Assembly (NCBI GenBank): GCA_003509235.1
Contig: DONH01000196.1
Location: 1 to 14,146 of the forward strand
DNA: 14,146 bases
Direction: 5' to 3'
Source of the DNA: Planctomycetaceae bacterium
GTDB lineage: Bacteria > Planctomycetota > Planctomycetia > Pirellulales > UBA1268
The notes beneath the pieces were generated by a model that had not been told where the DNA came from, did not search any database, and was given only the letters and a program-made list of their open reading frames with translations. The stretch's first letter is position 1, and every line of letters starts with the position of its first letter. The translations under genes were made by a program, and so were the position numbers. Below, one piece after another: positions 7,543-14,146 of this stretch.

Positions 7543-8805
7543 ATGCCACTGAGTCACATTGATCCTATTGCTGCTCGGATGTTTGCGGTCGAGGTTGTAG
7601 AGAAACTTCGACAGCAAGGGTATGAAGCAGTGTGGGCTGGGGGATGTGTTCGTGATCAGTTATTAGATCGAGTCCCGATGGATTATGACGTCGCAACGTC
7701 TGCCCACCCGGATAGCGTCAGAGAACTTTTTGGTCGCAGGCACACGATTGCTATCGGCGCTGCATTTGGAGTGATCACAGTAATAGGCTCGAAAGCATCT
7801 GGGAATGTAGAGGTTGCAACATACCGTTCTGATGCCGAGTACGTTGATGGACGTCGTCCGGTAGGAGTCACTTTCTGCAGCGCGCGGGAAGATGCTCTCC
7901 GCCGTGATTTCACTATCAACGGCCTTTTCTTTGATCCGGTTGGAGGAGTTGTTGTCGATTACGTGGGAGGGCAGCAGGATCTCCACGACGGGATTATTCG
8001 TGCTATCGGTGACCCAGGCATGAGATTCGGAGAGGATCATCTCCGAATGTTACGGGCTGTTCGTTTTTCAGCAAACTTTGAATTTCCATTGGAATCTCAT
8101 ACTCAGGATGCTATCGAACGGTTAGCACATCAACTTGCATTAGTCAGCCCAGAACGGTTGGCCGCGGAGCTTCGATTGATGTTTTCACGGGCGGGCCGTG
8201 GGCAGGCGCTGCGCCTTCTGGTAGGCACTGGCCTCGTGAATCCATTATTCGGTGGGCAATTGAATAAAACGGAGTCTTTCTGGTCGAGTGCGTCGGATGC
8301 CCTTGATGCACTTTGTGAACCCAGTCTGCCATTGGCCATGGCAATTCTTTGCCGCGAGGAGCCTGAATCGGTTGTTGCGATATGCAATCATCTCCGACTG
8401 TCAAATCATGAACGAAGGCTTGCAGTTTGGTTAGTTAACGCACTTTCTGTTTTTCGTTCAAAAGATATTGTGTCTGATTACGCATGTGCCCCGTGGTCTC
8501 TGCTTCAGCCATGGCTTGCCCACGAATGGCGATTTCATTTAGCTGATCTCATGGTATCTCTTGCCGTTAGTAATTATTTTTCATCAGAAAATGTGTCATG
8601 GGTTAGTAACCAGGTGCAGCGGACTGACGCCGAACTCAATCCTTCCCACCTACTCCGTGGTAATGATTTATTACAAATCGGTGTTGCGTCAGGACCAATT
8701 ATTGGACATCTTTTGCATCAATTGCGATCGTTGCAACTTGATGAAAAAATTACATCACGCGAGGCCGCCGTTGAGTGGGTGGAGCAACAGTGCATCAATG
8801 AGTAG
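7543..8805 (+). CDS. CCA-adding enzyme / poly(A) polymerase-type tRNA nucleotidyltransferase
   Basis: 420 aa, a class II nucleotidyltransferase of the bacterial CCA/PcnB superfamily, which adds or repairs the tRNA 3' CCA end or adds A tails. The head domain has GGCVRD (33-38), the metal-binding pair in MDYDVAT (Asp47 and Asp49), EVATYRSDAEYVDGRRP (about 90-106) and RRDFTIN (120-126). The neck carries DHLRMLRAVRFSANF (about 165-179). The tail is helical, without an obvious HD domain. Sequence alone does not separate CCA addition from poly(A) addition; the compact size and single copy in view lean towards CCA addition. The start ATG has GAAAGG about 12 bases upstream, and a possible -10 box TATACT lies at 7519-7524 without a convincing -35. 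It diverges from the rhodanese gene and converges on scpB with a 24-base gap. Confidence 0.92.
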   Translation: MPLSHIDPIAARMFAVEVVEKLRQQGYEAVWAGGCVRDQLLDRVPMDYDVATSAHPDSVRELFGRRHTIAIGAAFGVITVIGSKASGNVEVATYRSDAEYVDGRRPVGVTFCSAREDALRRDFTINGLFFDPVGGVVVDYVGGQQDLHDGIIRAIGDPGMRFGEDHLRMLRAVRFSANFEFPLESHTQDAIERLAHQLALVSPERLAAELRLMFSRAGRGQALRLLVGTGLVNPLFGGQLNKTESFWSSASDALDALCEPSLPLAMAILCREEPESVVAICNHLRLSNHERRLAVWLVNALSVFRSKDIVSDYACAPWSLLQPWLAHEWRFHLADLMVSLAVSNYFSSENVSWVSNQVQRTDAELNPSHLLRGNDLLQIGVASGPIIGHLLHQLRSLQLDEKITSREAAVEWVEQQCINE

Positions 8806-8811
8806 CACCGT

Positions 8812-8839
8812 GCCGCGCTGATTCGATAGTCATCGCGGC
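8812..8839. terminator. Imperfect hairpin between convergent nucleotidyltransferase and scpB genes
   Basis: GCCGCG (8812-8817) pairs with CGCGGC (8834-8839). Inside, after a C/T mismatch, TGATT pairs with AGTCA (one G-T wobble) around a 4-base CGAT loop. The stem covers the short gap between the two stop codons and includes the scpB stop at 8830-8832. Its position suggests a bidirectional transcription end or 3'-end-protecting structure. No T-run follows on either strand, so it is not a canonical intrinsic terminator. Confidence 0.45.
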
Positions 8840-9675
8840 GGCTCATGCGGATCAGGTAGATCAGAGAGGGAACGGAGTTGGAAAACTTCTAGGAATCGTG
8901 GTGTCGTACGATAGCATGGTATCTCTTCTTGACCATCGTCCTGATCGCATGGAAGTTTGACTAGTTCGAGTAAACCACGCCGCACTAGTTGCCGCATAAC
9001 CGCTGGGGTGGCATCACATCCGAGTCGTGTCAAATCGTCTCGAGCCACTGGTTGGTTCCAAGCAACAACAGCCAATGCATCAAGTGCTCCTGAATCAAGC
9101 CGTACGCGACGGGTTTTGGCCTCGAGGACGGCACCGTATTGACGAAACTCTTTTCGGAGTCGAAGCAGCCAGCCTGCTCCCTCAGACACAACCTCGTACG
9201 GGCACCCATTTATTTCGTAGTGGTGGGCAAGATCTCGAGCAAATTCATCAATTTCTATTGGACGAACTCCCCGCATAAGGCTCGCGACTTTTTCACTTGA
9301 GAGTGGTTGCCCCTCGGGTAAACCAACAAACAGAAGAGCTTCAAGAATCGATTGTGGGTTCACACGGCATGGTGGTGTGTGTGATGCATCGACATCGCTT
9401 CCCAATTCGTCGAGGTCTGGCGACGCGTCAACCTCGACGACTTCTTGACTGCCTTTTGTTGCCGTCTCATAAGGGTCCTGCTCGCCCATCATAGCGGCAA
9501 ACGCCTGTGCTAACCGATCGATCGACAGGCCTCCTTCGGCTGGAGGTCCGTCAAATCCACCCGGCGTCTTTTTTACTTTCCGTGGCTCATCTGTCACAAG
9601 TTGAATTCCTGTTCTTTGTGGTACTCTTTGAGTGAAAGAATGAGTCCGTAACCCGTCAGGGTCACGTCTGATCAC
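8830..9675 (-). CDS. scpB: Segregation and condensation protein B, with long acidic N-terminal extension
   Basis: 281 aa from the GTG at 9675. Residues about 106-270 match ScpB, the kleisin-binding winged-helix partner of ScpA in the SMC condensin that organises and segregates the chromosome. The first winged helix starts at NPQSILEALLFVGLPEGQPLSSEKVASL. The second contains LDSGALDALAVVAWNQPVARDDL, equivalent to the family's LS-ALE-LAIIAY-QPVTR motif, and ends CYRTTPRFLEVFQLRSLSDLP. The first 100 or so residues are low-complexity and acidic towards the end (VDASPDLDELGSDVDAS), absent from the usual 180-200 aa ScpB. The GTG at 9675 overlaps the epimerase stop (GTGA). A second in-frame GTG at 9597 has AGGAA at an ideal 8-base spacing, giving 255 aa, and may be the true start. 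No scpA is in view. Confidence 0.9.
   Translation of the reverse strand: MIRRDPDGLRTHSFTQRVPQRTGIQLVTDEPRKVKKTPGGFDGPPAEGGLSIDRLAQAFAAMMGEQDPYETATKGSQEVVEVDASPDLDELGSDVDASHTPPCRVNPQSILEALLFVGLPEGQPLSSEKVASLMRGVRPIEIDEFARDLAHHYEINGCPYEVVSEGAGWLLRLRKEFRQYGAVLEAKTRRVRLDSGALDALAVVAWNQPVARDDLTRLGCDATPAVMRQLVRRGLLELVKLPCDQDDGQEEIPCYRTTPRFLEVFQLRSLSDLPDPHEPPR
9606..9610 (-). promoter_or_regulatory. Possible ribosome binding site for a shorter scpB
   Basis: AGGAA on the minus strand ends 8 bases before the in-frame GTG at 9597 (scpB codon 27). The upstream GTG at 9675 has no well-spaced site, so this element competes for being the real start. Confidence 0.4.
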
Positions 9676-10523
9676 TTCCAGCGTCTGTCGACGTTGGTTT
9701 TCATGAATTTCAGCGCATCGCTGGCTAGTTGTTCCTCAGTTGAGTACATCTTTCGCCAAATTTTTGTAGCTGCAACAATCGCTGGAAGTGCCAGACCAAA
9801 CGCCTCAACGACCATCCAGCCATCCCAGTTCGTTTTCTTGATGGCGTCAAAAGTTTCATCCCATGCGACATGTCCTTGGCCTGGAGTGCTTCGATCATTT
9901 TCTGAAATATGAACGAGTTTTGTCCAAGGCATTGCAGCATCGATAGCATCAGTCAGATTTTTTTCTTCAATGTTTGCATGAAATGTGTCGTACATCATTC
10001 TGACATTTGGATGATCAACTTCGCCAACAAAAGAAACAGTTTGGGCGACACTCGTAAGGAAATAGTTTTCAAATCGATTGAGATACTCAACGACAATCGT
10101 GACATCGGCAGTTGAGGCGTACTCGGCAACCTGCCGCATTGTTTCAACTCCCCACTTAATTTCATCGTCTGTGGGTCCGCACCCTGAGAATTCACCAAGA
10201 GCAGAGTGAGTTGGCCCAGCCAGAAGTTTCACACCGGAAGCATGGCAACAGTCGATGGTTTTTTTCATTGCATCAAGTGCTGCAGATCGTACGCTCGCGG
10301 ATGGACTTATTGGATTGTCTTCCGCCCCCCGAATGGTGACAGCGGTTCGCTCCAATCCAATGTCGTCGAGTTTTTTTCCCCATTCTTCATAGAGTTGTTT
10401 GTTTGGGTCGAACAGTGGCATTTCTACGCCGTCATACCCCATCTTTTTGATGGTCTCAACTGTGGGTATGAGACCGTCATGCATCGAATCGGTCCAAAGA
10501 AGCAGATTAATTCCGTATTTCAT
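9672..10523 (-). CDS. Sugar epimerase/isomerase, D-tagatose 3-epimerase-like TIM barrel
   Basis: 283 aa, of the xylose isomerase-like/AP-endonuclease-2 TIM-barrel superfamily, closest by motif to ketohexose 3-epimerases (D-tagatose/D-psicose 3-epimerase). The metal ligands expected for that group are visible as Glu146 (VVEYLNRFE), Asp179 (YDTFHANIEE), His205 (LVHISENDR) and Glu240 (MVVEAF). These sit at a constant offset of 6 from the residues I recall for the Pseudomonas cichorii enzyme, and the substrate-contacting Glu152, His182 and Arg211 are also kept. TPGQGHVAWDETF (about 213-225) matches the family's PPGEG-WDE-F motif. No signal peptide is present, so it is cytoplasmic. Hydroxypyruvate isomerase-like activity is an alternative, and the actual sugar is unknown. 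The stop overlaps the first possible scpB start, so the two are probably on one transcript. Confidence 0.88.
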   Translation of the reverse strand: MKYGINLLLWTDSMHDGLIPTVETIKKMGYDGVEMPLFDPNKQLYEEWGKKLDDIGLERTAVTIRGAEDNPISPSASVRSAALDAMKKTIDCCHASGVKLLAGPTHSALGEFSGCGPTDDEIKWGVETMRQVAEYASTADVTIVVEYLNRFENYFLTSVAQTVSFVGEVDHPNVRMMYDTFHANIEEKNLTDAIDAAMPWTKLVHISENDRSTPGQGHVAWDETFDAIKKTNWDGWMVVEAFGLALPAIVAATKIWRKMYSTEEQLASDALKFMKTNVDRRWK

Positions 10524-10555
10524 AATGAAGTGCTTTGCTGAAGGAGGAGTGTTCC

Positions 10556-10639
10556 ATGGCCCGATACGACCTGTTCGATCATTTATTCAACACCGTTCTG
10601 TACAAGAAGGCAAGTGCGAAAGAAAAGGTGTTGTTATGA
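10556..10639 (+). CDS. Candidate 27-aa small protein with strong ribosome binding site
   Basis: A 27-codon frame starting [12 protein letters not shown] and ending KEKVLL, on the strand opposite to its neighbours, in the 110-base gap between the methyltransferase stop and the epimerase start. AGGAGG (10542-10547, inside AAGGAGGAG) is 8 bases before the ATG, the best Shine-Dalgarno match I found in the window. The peptide is amphipathic at the front and basic at the back. Its TGA overlaps an ATG (ATGA, 10636-10639) opening an 11-codon frame, [11 protein letters not shown], ending at 10671 inside the antisense of the methyltransferase gene. It is too short for coding statistics and could be chance; no family is recognised. 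Confidence 0.25.
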   Translation: MARYDLFDHLFNTVLYKKASAKEKVLL

Positions 10640-11575
10640 CTTTGTTCGACGGCGGCGAGAAGGCTTTTTGAGAAGTTTGCCTTGTGGCGTGGAGGGCACG
10701 CTTTTGAGTGGCTCAGGGGATCCGTCAAGCGCCTGGCCGTTCTTAATGGATGCCAGTCGTTTTCGAATATGTGCAACATAATCAGCAGAGATTTCAAATC
10801 CAAGGTATGAACGGTCGAGTTTCTTTGCGGCAGCCAACGTTGTGCCACTTCCTGCAAATGGATCAATGACGAGATCTCCTGGGTGACTTGATGACCGAAT
10901 GATCCGCCCAAGAAGTTGTTCAGGCATCTGACATCCATGCCAGCCCGACCGTTCCTTAAATGTGCCACACACTCGAGGAAAGTACCATGTGTCGTCGTCT
11001 GTATTAAAACCGCTTGTTAGGTCCTGAGGTCGCAAGATCCAGGTGTCATCTGGAAGTCGTCCTTTTGGATTTGCTCTACGATCACCGTAGACCAATTCAC
11101 GGGCCGATGGCACTCTGATTGCATCGTCATTAAAGGTGAAAGACTTTGGGTCACAGACAAAGTGGAATAGGTGGGCATGCGAGCGATTGAACTTCTGCTG
11201 ACAATTTACGCCAAAAGTGTAGTACCAGACGACCCAACTACGGCATACAAACCCGAGTTCTCGTGTAGCAATGACCTTGAGTTCGGCGGCGTATTCATCA
11301 CCTATGGCAAGCCAAAATGTTCCATTGGGTTGTAGGACGCGATGGATCTCACTCATCCAACGAGTGGACCAGTCGAGATAGTCATCAGTCGAACGGCGGT
11401 CATGATAGGTGTCGTACGAATAGCCAATGTTAAATGGTGGGTCAGCAAATGCGAGGGGAATACTATCTGTTGAAACACGACTTAATAAATCAAGACAGTC
11501 GCCCTCCCGGACTCGGCTTGGTGCCCGTTTGGAAGATGACTGTCGACGTGCCGGTTTCCTTTTCTTAATCGCCAT
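10634..11575 (-). CDS. Orphan DNA methyltransferase, beta-type N6-adenine (or N4-cytosine) class
   Basis: 313 aa. The catalytic motif [14 protein letters not shown], lies early (DPPF at 45-48) and the SAM-binding motif [14 protein letters not shown], late (DPFAGSGT at 238-245). This order (IV, target region, I) defines the beta group of amino-methyltransferases. DPPF favours N6-adenine over N4-cytosine, but this is not decisive. [13 protein letters not shown] (214-226) matches the helix before motif I, and [16 protein letters not shown] matches the strand after it. The protein has basic tails at both ends (KKRKPARRQ at the start, [11 protein letters not shown] at the end) that probably hold DNA. 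No restriction endonuclease or specificity subunit is nearby, so a regulatory or housekeeping role like that of CcrM is plausible. The target site cannot be read from sequence. It has its own 101-base upstream gap and lacks a Shine-Dalgarno sequence. Confidence 0.9.
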   Translation of the reverse strand: MAIKKRKPARRQSSSKRAPSRVREGDCLDLLSRVSTDSIPLAFADPPFNIGYSYDTYHDRRSTDDYLDWSTRWMSEIHRVLQPNGTFWLAIGDEYAAELKVIATRELGFVCRSWVVWYYTFGVNCQQKFNRSHAHLFHFVCDPKSFTFNDDAIRVPSARELVYGDRRANPKGRLPDDTWILRPQDLTSGFNTDDDTWYFPRVCGTFKERSGWHGCQMPEQLLGRIIRSSSHPGDLVIDPFAGSGTTLAAAKKLDRSYLGFEISADYVAHIRKRLASIKNGQALDGSPEPLKSVPSTPQGKLLKKPSRRRRTKS

Positions 11576-11676
11576 AATTTAGGAATGTACGTGCCACATA
11601 GCTTGCCGTCTATCTAAATGAGTGCTGCTGCTGTGTTTTTCAGTCTCAGAACCAATGGTGGCTTTTGAAGTGAGGA

Positions 11677-12810
11677 TCAATCGCTTATCCATCGCATGAT
11701 ACTTTCAATAGTCGGTACACGATATTTATCAATGATGAGAAATGCTGGGATAACAAGAGCACAGAAAAAAAAGGCAAGTGTCGTCGAGAAGATGACGGGC
11801 ATGATTTTCTGCCAATGAGTGGTAGGTTCTCCCACGGTCATAAGCCCATAAATCCAGAGCGGCCAAAGATGAATCATGTGATGGATGAGGTAGATCGATA
11901 AGGAGTGTTTGCTGATGATACGGAACCATTTTTCAAGACCTCCGAAGGTCTGAGAGGGGATGTTCTGATCTTCTTTTTTGTCAACGATCCTATGGAGTAC
12001 GAATAGGCTGAGAGTAGACACGCCGATCGCTCCAAGGAGATAGCTACTTGAAGCTGGAAACATTGTCCTTCGACAAATTAGCGGAGACAAGAAAGTGATT
12101 TGTTGTAATACGAGCGATGCTGCAATGCATCCAATGCTGAAGCAATTTGCCAAGAGCCTTCTAAAAGGCTGCTGTCTCCGGGAGTGCGTTGCAGCCGATG
12201 GAAAGAGTAAGGGTGCAATAACAAATCCAGTAGCCGGAAAAATGATCCACGGAAAAATCGGGAAATATCCGGTTGCAAGGTATCCAAGGACAACGTCAGA
12301 AAGGGTTAAGTCATATTCGAAATATCCATTGATCCAGAAAGCATAGTAATCGCTGATTTCCTGAAGAGCAGGGCTCATGATAGCCACAAGAATAATACCA
12401 AAAATTAATGCCTCTGTCGGTATCTTGCGAATGATGTTTAAGAGAATGATTGCAGATCCAATAAAGGTGAGGATGTCCCAGTTGAATGTGTCTTCGGGTA
12501 ACCAGACAAATACGTTGAATGCAAAGCCAACTCCAACGAGGAAAAAGCCACGACGAACAGTACGTTTTGAGATTGTGCAATCGTCGATTCCCCTATCTCT
12601 TTGGATGATCACCCAACAGTGATAACTCACGCCGGCCAGTAACGTGAAGAGAGGCGCCGCCAAGCCAACCGGTAGCCACCAGAGATGTTCTCGAGAAGCC
12701 GAGTTAGCAGTCGACAGGCTGTAGTGCGACGAAAGGTTTTCCACAAAGTGGACCAGTACCATCATGCCGATAGCCACGGTTCGCAGGATATCAATAGACA
12801 GGAGTCGCAC
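11677..12810 (-). CDS. Multi-pass membrane acyltransferase, DUF1624/HGSNAT type
   Basis: 377 aa with about ten hydrophobic segments. The N-terminus RLLSIDILRTVAIGMMVLVHF carries the R-S-D-LRG-A-M-VH pattern of heparan-alpha-glucosaminide N-acetyltransferase-like and related acyltransferases, with His21 in the first helix. LFTLLAGVSYHC (54-65) is the second family motif, YFPIFPWIIFPATGFVIAPLLF (about 182-203) the third, and KHSLSIYLIHH (301-311) the C-terminal one. Such proteins transfer acyl groups across the membrane to sugars or envelope glycans; the acceptor here is unknown. The start is a GTG at 12810, needed to keep the conserved first helix, with AGGA about 11 bases upstream. It begins 4 bases after the stop of the preceding gene, so the pair is almost certainly co-transcribed. 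A distant acyltransferase-3 assignment is possible. Confidence 0.82.
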   Translation of the reverse strand: MRLLSIDILRTVAIGMMVLVHFVENLSSHYSLSTANSASREHLWWLPVGLAAPLFTLLAGVSYHCWVIIQRDRGIDDCTISKRTVRRGFFLVGVGFAFNVFVWLPEDTFNWDILTFIGSAIILLNIIRKIPTEALIFGIILVAIMSPALQEISDYYAFWINGYFEYDLTLSDVVLGYLATGYFPIFPWIIFPATGFVIAPLLFPSAATHSRRQQPFRRLLANCFSIGCIAASLVLQQITFLSPLICRRTMFPASSSYLLGAIGVSTLSLFVLHRIVDKKEDQNIPSQTFGGLEKWFRIISKHSLSIYLIHHMIHLWPLWIYGLMTVGEPTTHWQKIMPVIFSTTLAFFFCALVIPAFLIIDKYRVPTIESIMRWISD

Positions 12811-12814
12811 GAGA

Positions 12815-13597
12815 TCAATTTCCTGCGGTTGAGACCAAATCGACGAGTAGCAGTATAATTTCCGCTGTGAGCAAGAAAACGATCGCCCAGATCAGAACAT
12901 ATTCTCGCTGTGCCAACGCATATTCGCTTACACGTTGCCCTGTGGTTTCATAGAGGCGAATGATGGTGTCAAGCTGCTCGCTGGCAAATTCTTCACGGTC
13001 AACCAGCCGAGAGCGATCTCGGAGTCGCTCGCCGAGTTGGCCAGCGAGAGTCGGTGGGTGTTCGGGTGCTAGATGAATGTGAGGTGAGAGTCTGGAGAGT
13101 TTTCCTGCCAATGACATCGCTTGCTTATACCGATGAGCTAAAGCGGCGGCAGATTCTTTGTCTGAATCATGAAACAAGAATCCGTTTGGTATGTCATTCT
13201 CGTAGTGTTCCCATGCTGAAGGGAGTGCGTGTTCAATAGCGCCGACTTCAAATGCCGTCGTTGTGAAATCTAGTATGGCCTGCTCGGCCTTCTTGAAGTG
13301 CCGAGGTGCCGTGACTAAGACTATTCGTGTTTGTGTCCAGATGACAAGCGTTCCATATAGATCAAGAACAATCGGTGTGTCGTGAGATTGACCGGTATTC
13401 ACCCAGGCGATGCAATCATTGAAATGACTTTCGATAGGATCTTCGGTAGCAATTTTTAAAAATTCAACTTTTTTTTGCTCTGAGATTGATTGGAAACGAA
13501 CTTCCTCTACATGTCTTCCGTAGGCAGGATTCATGGATGCATTCGCGTTCCCTGCTGGGACATCTCCCTGGGAGTTATGTGAAATGTTTGTGTTCAT
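12815..13597 (-). CDS. Unidentified C-tail-anchored protein, weakly RMD1/DUF155-like
   Basis: 260 aa from the ATG at 13597, which lies 7 bases after the upstream stop. A longer frame from 13672 would overlap the neighbouring gene and is rejected. Residues 1-40 are polar and probably disordered. The middle has LDLYGTLVIWTQTRIVLVTA (79-98), a strand-rich segment, and an Ala/Leu/Arg-rich helical region (about 150-230). Residues about 232-254 (EYVLIWAIVFLLTAEIILLL) form a single transmembrane helix very near the C-terminus, with no signal peptide. The YG-x-VVxW strand and the terminal RxEY-WIIxLL-EI helix recall RMD1/DUF155 proteins, but the usual internal motifs are not clear, so I treat this as a hint only. 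It sits between an amine-oxidase-like gene and the acyltransferase with gaps of 7 and 4 bases. Confidence 0.8.
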   Translation of the reverse strand: MNTNISHNSQGDVPAGNANASMNPAYGRHVEEVRFQSISEQKKVEFLKIATEDPIESHFNDCIAWVNTGQSHDTPIVLDLYGTLVIWTQTRIVLVTAPRHFKKAEQAILDFTTTAFEVGAIEHALPSAWEHYENDIPNGFLFHDSDKESAAALAHRYKQAMSLAGKLSRLSPHIHLAPEHPPTLAGQLGERLRDRSRLVDREEFASEQLDTIIRLYETTGQRVSEYALAQREYVLIWAIVFLLTAEIILLLVDLVSTAGN

Positions 13598-13604
13598 ACT
13601 TGTG

Positions 13605-14146
13605 TTACTCTTGTGCTGCTGCCATCGATGTGATCCAGCCTGCAGCATAATCGGCAGAATCCAGTACGCCATTTAACGTGGAGTCAAACAGGTAATCCCC
13701 AACTACGAGAAGGTGTGGGCACGTGCCAGCATCAGGGCAATGTTTTGCATCATTTCCACGTTGTTGGAAGCCACCCGGCTGGGCACTTACTGCGCCGAGC
13801 CAGCGATGTATTTTGGCCTCACAGAAAAGTTCTTTTGCTTCTTCTCGGTGAGATGGGAGTGAGTTGATTGCTGCAGATATCAGTTCCTCATCACTGTGAT
13901 TGGCCATCTCTTGGGCCGCAGTGCCTCCGAGCAGCCAGCCGAGGACTCCATACTGTGCTTCCGGTATTCGTGACGACTCGTCATAGAGACAACAGCCGTC
14001 AAAAGCATCAAGCATGCAGTACGAATCATGAAGCCATGATTTCCAGAATGGCTTCTCAAAGAGGATTGTGATTCGAAGATAATCAGCAGGATGATCATGG
14101 TGCGCAATGTGGTTTTGCACAGCAGAGGCAAGCGAGTTGTCGAGAA
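13605..14146 (-). CDS. FAD-dependent amine-oxidase-like protein, C-terminal part (runs off right edge)
   Basis: The frame is open across the right edge (179 codons seen), so the N-terminal FAD-binding domain is outside the window. A GTG at 14120 is inside the frame and is not a likely start. The C-terminal stretch LLVVGDYLFDSTLNGVLDSADYAAGWI matches the final FAD-contacting segment of the amine oxidase/protoporphyrinogen oxidase/phytoene desaturase family (GDY-STLNG-SA-AA). IHRWLGAVSAQPGG upstream matches the family strand that precedes it. A short Cys-containing insert (CPDAGTCPH) lies just before the last motif. The substrate is unknown. Its stop is 7 bases before the next gene, which makes it the first visible member of a three-gene cluster. 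Confidence 0.8.
   Translation of the reverse strand, partial: LDNSLASAVQNHIAHHDHPADYLRITILFEKPFWKSWLHDSYCMLDAFDGCCLYDESSRIPEAQYGVLGWLLGGTAAQEMANHSDEELISAAINSLPSHREEAKELFCEAKIHRWLGAVSAQPGGFQQRGNDAKHCPDAGTCPHLLVVGDYLFDSTLNGVLDSADYAAGWITSMAAAQE

Noticed and set aside
7436..7549. N-terminal 38-residue extension of the rhodanese from a GTG at 7549
   Set aside because: It overlaps the start of the divergent nucleotidyltransferase gene and shows no rhodanese similarity; the ATG at 7435 gives a normal single-domain length.
10634..11575. Restriction-modification or phage-defence island around the methyltransferase
   Set aside because: Neighbours are an epimerase, scpB and an acyltransferase. No nuclease, helicase, integrase, toxin-antitoxin pair or repeat flanks were found.
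13598..13672. 25-residue N-terminal extension of the tail-anchored protein
   Set aside because: It would overlap the end of the amine-oxidase-like gene; the ATG 7 bases after that stop is the more economical start.
1..14146. CRISPR arrays, tRNA or rRNA genes, insertion sequences
   Set aside because: No regularly spaced repeats, tRNA cloverleaf or TTCGA-type arm in a fitting context, rRNA-like segment, or transposase motif was seen by eye. A covariance-model search would be needed to exclude small RNAs.

Overview
The window reads as ordinary bacterial chromosome, most likely from a planctomycete (Pirellulales-like). That placement is an inference. It rests on a Tat-exported Gfo/Idh/MocA oxidoreductase, a sugar epimerase of the D-tagatose 3-epimerase type, an ScpB with a long acidic N-terminal extension, an MnmE-like GTPase lacking its C-terminal end, an orphan DNA methyltransferase, sparse Shine-Dalgarno sequences and moderate GC. 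I saw no rRNA, tRNA, insertion sequence, phage gene or CRISPR array. No gap between genes exceeds about 210 bases.

Layout. Bases 1-443 (minus) hold the start of an unidentified single-pass membrane protein that runs off the left edge. It diverges from an MnmE-like GTPase (650-1921, plus), and the gap between them carries a dyad. The GTPase overlaps tail to tail by 19 bases with der (1903-3243, minus), a ribosome-assembly GTPase. Upstream of der on the same strand are mtnA (methylthioribose-1-phosphate isomerase), ald (alanine dehydrogenase), the Tat-signal oxidoreductase and a small rhodanese (7097-7435). The oxidoreductase and ald are closely spaced and both have good ribosome binding sites. 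Divergent from the rhodanese is a CCA-adding enzyme/poly(A) polymerase-type nucleotidyltransferase (7543-8805, plus). It converges on scpB, and an imperfect hairpin sits at that junction.

From 8830 to the right edge every convincing gene is on the minus strand. In transcription order these are an FAD amine-oxidase-like protein (C-terminal part only), an unidentified C-tail-anchored protein with a weak resemblance to the RMD1/DUF155 family, a multi-pass DUF1624/HGSNAT-type acyltransferase, an orphan beta-type adenine methyltransferase, the epimerase and scpB. The first three are packed with gaps of 7 and 4 bases. The epimerase stop overlaps the possible first start of scpB.

Functionally the region mixes information processing (der, MnmE-like GTPase, tRNA nucleotidyltransferase, scpB, methyltransferase) with small-molecule metabolism. 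I do not see a clear new defence or biosynthetic system. The items most worth a second look are the C-terminally truncated MnmE-like GTPase opposed to der, the three-gene membrane cluster at the right end, a 27-codon ORF with a very strong ribosome binding site at 10556-10639, and a few unexplained dyads in gaps.
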